Below are positions 58,001 through 64,000 of a DNA stretch of 64,000 nucleotides, piece after piece. Source of the stretch: Cichorium intybus (Eukaryota; Streptophyta; Magnoliopsida; Asterales; Asteraceae); contig CM042016.1 of NCBI GenBank assembly GCA_023525715.1, positions 61,851,882-61,915,881 on the forward strand, read 5' to 3'. The notes under the pieces are model-generated. The model ran no database searches. It saw only the letters and a list, made by a program, of their open reading frames with translations, and had not been told where the DNA came from. How positions within the stretch are numbered: position 1 is the first letter of the stretch; each line of letters starts with the position of its first letter. The position numbers and the translations under genes are program-made.

Positions 58001-60735
58001 CTGAGTCTCCCTCTCATCTGATTGAAGTACTTCTGGAGTGTACTGCCGCACTAGCTCGTCTATGATGTCCACCTGATAACATTCCTCCTCTTCCATGCTA
58101 CTTCCCTTGAGATCAGCATTGAAAATGTTGATCTTGGCTTGTTGGTGCCCAATAGATATTCCCATTTCTCTGGTGCGACAAGCAATATTTGCGTTGGCCG
58201 TGGCCAAAAATGGTCGCCCTAGAATGATTGTGGGTTGCTCTCCATTCGTTGCTTGACGGGTGTGCAAGACGAGAAAATCTGCTGGATAATAGAATTCTCC
58301 CACCTTGATAATGACATCGACTAACATACCCCTGGGAACCTTGGTGGACTTATCGGCCAACTGCAGAATCACATCCGTAGATCTCATGATACCAAATTCA
58401 TGTTTGTCAAATAGCTGCCCAGGCAATATGTTCACACTTGCGCCTAGATCTAACAGAGCTCTTTTAATGTCCACATTTCCTAAATCTACTGAGATGAGAG
58501 GAACTCCCGGATCTTTCATCTTTGGAGGAAGCGCATCCATTAGGATAGAGCTTACATTCTCAAGTAAGCTAATCATCTTAGTCAAGTGGGACAGAATATG
58601 CTTCTTGTGTATGCACATGTCTTTAAGAAACTTAGCATATGCGGGAACTTCCTTAATGAGTTTGACTAAAAGAATGTTAACTTTGATTTGGCTAAATAAT
58701 TCCCACATATCCTCCGCCTGTGGTCCCTTCTTTCAATATAGTCCTTTCTCCGGCTTTTCCAAGGCCGTAGGAAAAGGAACTGTCCCGCTTGGTTCTCCTT
58801 TTTCCCAGGTACTTGTCTGCTTCTTCTTTTGTACTTGCTCCTCCTTATCCTTTTTCTCTTCCTTCTCTATTTCTTCTTTTTCATCAAAAACTATTTCTAC
58901 ATCACTATCATCTTCTGCGGGCGGAGCTATAACCTTGTTGACTACTTTCTTCCCGCTCCTAAGTGTGATTACCTCATTAACTTGCATTCTTGGTGATTGC
59001 ACCTGTTCCTGCACTCTCTTTTCTTCCATTGTGACAATCAATTCTCCTAATTTCAGAATTGCTTCTGAATTAGGCTTCTCCACTTCCTGGAGTTTTACTA
59101 GCATTCCAAAAATTTCCTGTAACCCAATATTCATACCTCCTGGTAGAGATGGAGGTTGTACCTGCTGCTGCCTCATCAACGGTTCCCTTGATTCTCGTTG
59201 CTGATTTCTTCGGAATGGTCTTGGTGCATTGTGAAATCGACCATATCTGTGCACTTGACTTATTTCTTCATGAGTCATTGAGCATTCATTATGATTGTGT
59301 CCTATTTCTCCACATGTATTGCATATATTCTACCCATGCAACACGTATGCCCCTTTTTCTTGTTGAAACCTCTCGAGCATCTGATTGAACCTCTTTGTAA
59401 CAGCAGTGAGATCTTTCTGAATTTCAGCCTTCCATTTGTTCTCTGCTTCAATGTTAGCTACATATATCGTCTTATCCTTCATAGATCCACTGACTTTTGA
59501 TCCTAAACCCAGCTGCTCCAAAAATCTCCAGGCATCTTCTGGCTCTTGCCACATAAATGTCCCACTTGATGAGGCATTTATCATAGCCTGGTGTGTCTCG
59601 TTAACTCCCTCGAAGAATAATTTAACCAACTGCCATTTAGGAACTTCATGATGCGGGCAAGATCGTAACAACTCTTTTAACCTATCAAACGCTTCATGAA
59701 AAGCCTCTCCTGGCTTTTGCTGAAAATGTTGGATTGCTCGTCTGACCTCCGTGGTTTTACTGACCGGATAAAATTCTTGTAGAAACTTAGCCTTGAGTTG
59801 TTCCCAGCTAGTAATACTATTAGATGGCAAAGATGTAAACCAATATTTGGCTTTATCCTTAAGAGTGAATGGAAACAATCTAAGCCTAAAAATATCTCTA
59901 TCAGTATTCCTAGGAGTATTGGCATTCGCGATAGCTATAAACTCATACAAATGATTGTATGGGTCATCAGTCTTGTACCCCTGAATTGAGTTAATATTCC
60001 TAACAATTGAGGTCTTATTTCTACTTGAGAATCAATGTTATCAGGAATGTGAATTGGCGATGAATCATCATATTCCCGTGGCTGGAAATGTGATGCAACC
60101 GATTACCTTCTCGGTTGTGTGAAATGTAAAGGTTGAGCAGGATTACCGTAAAGATGATCGTTATATCCCTGCTGACTTGGTGGTTGTTGATACTGTGGTG
60201 CTCTTCTGGGAGGTCCCCGACCTCGGTTCCACTGTTGCTGTGGTGCTGGTGGCTGAGGAGGTTGTTGATATTGTATGGGTTGTGTAGGTTGGAAAATGGG
60301 TTGAGGTTTAAAAAGAACTGGGTGTGGTTGAGAAAATGGTTGAGAGGTTGGTGTCTGCTGTCTAGAGACTAGGGTGCCATCACTGGTCGGCTCTCCCCAA
60401 GACATTGCAGAGGTAAATGGATTGGTAGATTGTGGTTGTGAAACGGGTGTAAATGGTGGTACAAATGGCGGAGTGCATGATGGTATGGGTGCAGGGGCTG
60501 AAACTGCACCACCAGAAGCACTCGTGCTCCCGAACTGAAACTCTGACAATGGGGGAATAGAAAACATCCCCGTTGCCTCACCTGATGGTTCCTGGGCAAC
60601 ACTTACCGGACTACTACTAACTTGACTAAAACTCATGATATTTAAACGCCTACGAGCACGGATTATACGTGCAGTACGCTCAATCTCAGGATCAAAATGC
60701 AATGGGGATAATTGCTCACCCCTGCGGGTACGCAT
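55002..60735 (-). pseudogene. Athila gag-pol polyprotein, broken at several points
   Basis: ATG at 60733-60735 starts a Pro/Gln-rich N-terminus. A shift near 59970 leads into the gag core (F-R-L-R-L-F-P-F near 59880). Then come a lysine/glutamate-rich linker, protease with D-L-G-A-S near 58445, reverse transcriptase with F-M-D-D at 57111-57122, RNase H (Y-T-D-Y and neighbours) to 56365, and the integrase zinc region (H-x-H, C-x2-C) at 55920-56060. The integrase core has aspartates near 55850 and 55675 and a glutamate near 55565, followed by a C-terminal part ending at 55002. Lesions: stop near 60103, frameshift near 59970, stop near 59330, TGA at 57551, one-base gain near 56948, TGA at 56365 and TAG at 56113. 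Order and motifs are those of plant Gypsy Athila. Confidence 0.9.
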
Positions 60736-60842
60736 GCACTAGTGCAACACGCCCACAAACCAAAAACAAAAAAAATTAACCAAATGAAATCTCCGAAAAC
60801 AAGAAACAAGTTCCTACTAATCACCTAATCTAAGCTTACAGC
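60736..60842 (-). other. Athila leader
   Basis: Short untranslated region between primer site and gag ATG. No other feature is seen. Confidence 0.6.
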
Positions 60843-60860
60843 TCCCCGGCAACGGTGCCA
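60843..60860 (-). other. Athila primer binding site, tRNA-Asp type
   Basis: On the element strand TGGCACCGTTGCCGGGGA. The standard Athila site is TGGCGCCGTTGCCGGGGA, so one base has changed. Confidence 0.88.
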
Positions 60861-60865
60861 AAATT

Positions 60866-61965
60866 TGACAACGCAGTGGTCGTCGTGCGGTCAAAAATAA
60901 AGAAAACCTAACACACACACTAGCACAGTGGTAGTCAGGGTCGATCCGCAGGAGCTTCGTGGTTACACCAGATGACAGATTACCAACTAGTAGTGTCACG
61001 CTACAGTCGGAGGACCTGGTTTCTAAGTTCTCAACTACTCCAAAAACAATAACCAAACAAAGTCAAGCTAAGCCTAAGCTAACTCAACTCAAACTAACCT
61101 AGTCACTTTCTAAAATCAGAAGTGCATCTCTGAATCAGAAGCAAACAAAGGCAACCAAACCAAACAAGGCATAACCTAACTAGTAACTAGCGTTCTGACT
61201 GAACAGCTACTAGCTAAAGTTCAATGCCCAAACTAACCTAATTGGCTACTGATTTCAGCAAAGGAAAACACTCCCAAACAAGGTCAAAACAAGATCCAAG
61301 CACAATTCAACAATCAAAACCAAACACACATCCAAAACACCGAAAAACCAATAAAACTTGTAACCGAATGATTCTCATTCATCAAACTCAGATCCAAACA
61401 TCAAAACAGTAACTAAATAATACTAAAACAGGAACCTAAGCTTGGTATCAATGGTTGTCACTCCCAAAGATACAAACCAAAGCTTACAAATATCTAACTA
61501 ATTGAAAATAAAATCCAAAACATAAAAATACCACTTGAGAAGTTGCTGGAATGAAATCTTGGAGTCAAAGAGCTTCAAGGTCGATTTTACACCCGGTCTT
61601 TGCTAGGGTTTTCGGCTGGAAATGCCTCTATTTATAGTTGCAAATTTCCTGAGGCCGCGCCGCGCAGATTAAGAATCCGCGGCGCGCGTAATTATCAGAT
61701 CCCGTTTTTTCGTCATTTGAATGTGTTACACCGCCTTAAGCTCGCGTCGCGCGTTTCATCGATCTGCAGCGCGTGTACGAGTTTCTTGATTTTTCATTCT
61801 TTTCCAAACTTCTTCTTTTTGCACGCTTTTAGACCCTGTTTCTATTCTTTTCTTCCAAAGAAGTCCTGGCACGAAAAGTGAGAATACCAAGATATATCTG
61901 ATATAATTTCACCAAGAACAGGGCTCAACAACGCCTAAAATACTTGATATCACTAGGCGTTGTCA
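60866..61965 (-). repeat. Athila 5' LTR
   Basis: 1100 bp, ends TGACAA and GTTGTCA, aligned end to end with 50500-51600. The GC-rich inverted pair seen in the other LTR is present near 61655-61685. Confidence 0.94.
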
Positions 61966-61970
61966 AAAAC
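61966..61970. repeat. Target site duplication of Athila, right copy (AAAAC)
   Basis: AAAAC follows the LTR end and matches 50495-50499 within the SIRE-3 LTR. Confidence 0.93.
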
Positions 61971-62122
61971 CCTAAAGTTATAATCAAGCATTCGGCACAA
62001 GTTATCTAATTCACCTTGTTCATCTATTTGCTTTACATTACTCGTGCATGATTGTTAAACCCTTATATAATTGCTAGAACAATAGTCATTATTCAACTCT
62101 TAATTGATTTCAACACCCACCA
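61971..62122 (+). repeat. SIRE-3 3' LTR, second part
   Basis: Continues the 5' LTR sequence (CCTAAAGTTATAATCAAGC) after the Athila insertion and ends CACCCACCA, then ACATG. Confidence 0.93.
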
Positions 62123-62127
62123 ACATG
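62123..62127. repeat. Target site duplication of SIRE-3, right copy (ACATG)
   Basis: Matches 41463-41467. Confidence 0.85.
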
Positions 62128-63449
62128 AAAGCAGATGGATCCTGGGCAACGATGTCTTCCTTCGGAATCAAGAGAGATTCAGAAGTTCTTGTGTGGTTTC
62201 CCATTGTATTACGATCACTTGTTTATTAAGAAACAATGAAAGGCTTCTTTTAAGTGTAGGTATCATGGGTGGCTAAATCTTCCAACTAATTTCGAAACTT
62301 AAGATAAGTCCAAAATCGGAAGGAAGTACTTGTTTGGCCAGTGTAACCATTAATAACAAGTAGGTTTGGTTTTGTTTTAAGTAACTATTTGTTTTGGAAA
62401 TCTCTTGGAAAATAAAATCTGGATCTGATTGGGAAGAAATGTCTTAGGTCTAGAACATTTCATTAAGATCACTCAAAAAATAAAAACTTGAGATTTCGCA
62501 AATTGTGCCGTCAATTCAGAAAGGTAGTTCGGAATTTTGGGTTTCACTCAGAATTGTGGTGATAACAATTACGAGATCATAAACATAGTTGTTGTGTAAC
62601 CATCAACTCTCAGTGGTAATGCTGAGAATATTCATAAGGGTTATGGTTATATGGAAATGAATATGATGGGGAATAAAAGATAGGTAAAGAAAGGTTGGGA
62701 GTCTCACAGCTAATCATGGTCATAATGATTTGTGATCTTTGTCTAGAATTTCTGTAGCCATACACAGAAAGTGGTTTGATTTCGATAGTCATAGGACTAC
62801 ATGTGTTGGTACAAGAAGGTATACAAAGAAATTAACCATCAATTCCCTGGTACATTCCAAAAAAAATAATTTTCTATTTTTCTGAAGTGAAAAGAGTGAA
62901 AAATTAACCGTTAAGTCTTTGTAATGGTGGTTATGCCGTAATCTTAGGTACAGGTGGCAAATACCCTGTAGAGCATGTTAGAGTCGCAGGCAGATATAAC
63001 TTCTCGTCAAATCGAAGATCTCTGACAGGATCGCCTGGAGAAGTACAAAGATGACCTGTCAAATCAGAATCACTGCTGAGAGAGTAAGGCGTCTCCAAAA
63101 TTGGGGATCTCGAGAGTGTTGCACCTGCCTATAAAACGAAAAGAGAGTGAGACTTATAAAGCACACAAAAAAACTTTACAACCAGCGAATACTTTAAAAA
63201 ATGGTTGACAGCCCATTCAAATGCTGGGACAAGCCTAAAGTTAAGCTAATGGAGGGTGAGCTCAGTAGAGGGACTTATGGTGGTGTCATCATAGGTGCCT
63301 GGTCACAGCGATAAGAGGTGCGGTTGACATCCCTAACTGACGGAGATACTAGCGGACCCAAGGTGGTTCATGTGGGCTTTGGAGCACTGCAGCCAGTTCC
63401 ACCATAAGTACTGTGGAGTTCAAGCACTTTGACCTAGTTGAGGAGATAC
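62128..63449. other. Unassigned DNA, possibly SIRE-2 spacer and decayed repeat
   Basis: By position the first part should continue SIRE-2. I see no pol motif, no LTR and no supported gene. Short frames near 63180-63310 have no recognisable motif. Confidence 0.35.
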
Positions 63450-64000
63450 TTTGTCCCGCTTGGTTCTCCTTTTTCCCAGGTACTTGTCTGCTTCTTCTTT
63501 TGTACTTGCTCCTCCTTATCCTTTTTCTCTTCCTTCTCTATTTCTTCTTTTTCATCAAAAACTATTTCTACATCACTATCATCTTCTGCGAGCGGAGCTA
63601 TAACCTTGTTGACTACTTTCTTCCCGCTCCTAAGTGTGATTACCTCATTAACTTGCATTCTTGGTGATTGCACCTGTTCCTGCACTCTCTTTTCTTCCAT
63701 TGTGACAATCAATTCTCCTAATTTCAGAATTGCTTCTGAATTAGGCTTCTCCACTTCCTGGAGTTTTACTAGCATTCCAAAAATTTCCTGTAACCCAATA
63801 TTCATACCTCCTGGTAGAGATGGAGGTTGTACCTGCTGCTGCCTCATCAACGGTTCCCTTGATTCTCGTTGCTGATTACTTCGGAATGGTCTTGGTGCGT
63901 TGTGAAATCGACCATATCTGTGCACTTGACTTATTTCTTCATGAGTCATTGAGCATTCATTATGATTGTGTCCTATTTCTCCACATGTATTGCATATATT
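63450..64000 (-). pseudogene. Truncated second copy of Athila gag-pol linker region
   Basis: From TGTCCCGCTTGG to the window end the sequence matches 58783-59333 with only a handful of differences, for example GCGAGCGG against GCGGGCGG near 63590. It encodes the lysine/glutamate-rich stretch between gag and protease. The match begins abruptly at its left end with no LTR, so the copy is broken there. It continues beyond the window on the right. Confidence 0.88.

Larger units (their letters stand above)
50500..61965 (-). mobile_element. Athila-type Gypsy retrotransposon, 11466 bp
   Basis: LTRs at 50500-51600 and 60866-61965 begin TGACAA and end GTTGTCA, flanked by AAAAC (50495-50499 and 61966-61970). 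The primer site beside the right LTR is of the tRNA-Asp type used by Athila. Gag, protease, reverse transcriptase, RNase H and integrase follow in Gypsy order on the minus strand, then an Athila ORF1-like additional gene. I estimate some 25-35 substitutions between the LTRs by eye. It lies inside the SIRE-3 3' LTR, so it is younger than SIRE-3. Confidence 0.95.
41468..62122 (+). mobile_element. SIRE-3: SIRE-type Copia element with internal deletion, interrupted by Athila
   Basis: LTR 41468-41953, primer site, gag joined to reverse transcriptase, spacer, aORF, polypurine tract, and a 3' LTR (50166-50499 plus 61971-62122) that is split by the Athila element. ACATG brackets the whole. Without Athila and its 5-bp duplication it is about 9.2 kb. 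It belongs to the same family as SIRE-1, with very similar reverse transcriptase and RNase H and conserved spacer blocks. It has lost about 4 kb that would encode the end of gag, protease and integrase. Confidence 0.93.

Noticed and set aside
58305..59204. 299-residue plus-strand frame in Athila
   Set aside because: Antisense shadow of the Athila linker and protease region; rich in Ser/Phe because the sense strand is Glu/Lys-rich.
61600..61881. 93-residue frame in the Athila LTR
   Set aside because: It lies inside the LTR; the homologous frame in the other LTR is disrupted, and no motif is present.

Overview
This window is plant nuclear repeat DNA, made almost entirely of nested LTR retrotransposons. 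I found no convincing host gene, tRNA or rRNA. The Copia SIRE-type and Gypsy Athila-type proteins, tRNA-iMet and tRNA-Asp type primer sites, AT-rich background and TA microsatellites indicate a seed plant. A eudicot is likely and Asteraceae possible, but I cannot prove the family from sequence alone.

Layout, left to right. (1) 1-12060: an old plus-strand Copia element (Copia A), cut in its reverse transcriptase by a young minus-strand Copia element (Copia B, 1225-10177, LTRs of 1118 and 1124 bp, TSD TTTTA). (2) 12061-13874: a TA tract, a 464-bp foldback element with near-perfect arms, and an 824-bp non-autonomous hAT-like element. (3) 14250-28099: a long minus-strand SIRE-type Copia element (SIRE-1) with gag-pol and a separate downstream additional ORF (aORF). 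(4) 28100-37558: a low-coding LTR-like repeat split by a decayed plus-strand Copia element (Copia C, 28811-36171, TSD CTTAG). (5) 37559-41467: the 3' part of another minus-strand SIRE element (SIRE-2: LTR and aORF). It is cut by a plus-strand SIRE element (SIRE-3, 41468-62122, TSD ACATG). The 3' LTR of SIRE-3 is in turn cut by a minus-strand Athila element (50500-61965, 1.1-kb LTRs, TSD AAAAC). (6) 62128-64000: unassigned DNA, then a truncated second Athila gag-pol copy that runs off the window.

All coding regions are pseudogenes with stops and frameshifts; Copia B is the least damaged. Many lesions are G:C to A:T changes, such as Trp or Arg codons turned into stops. The elements still show how they worked: a gag-pol polyprotein for particle formation, cDNA synthesis and integration. 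In the SIRE and Athila elements there is also an extra ORF after pol.

The observations I rate highest are non-coding and shared between elements. Two tandem stem-loops with 8-nt loops lie 72 nt after the pol stop in both SIRE-1 and SIRE-3, with a compensatory base-pair change between them. A TATA box lies about 110-120 nt upstream of the aORF start in all three SIRE elements. The Athila aORF has a TATA box plus a plausible 5'-UTR intron. GC-rich inverted pairs are scattered through the Athila non-coding regions. Together they suggest that the extra ORF is expressed from its own internal promoter; this is inference and needs RNA data.
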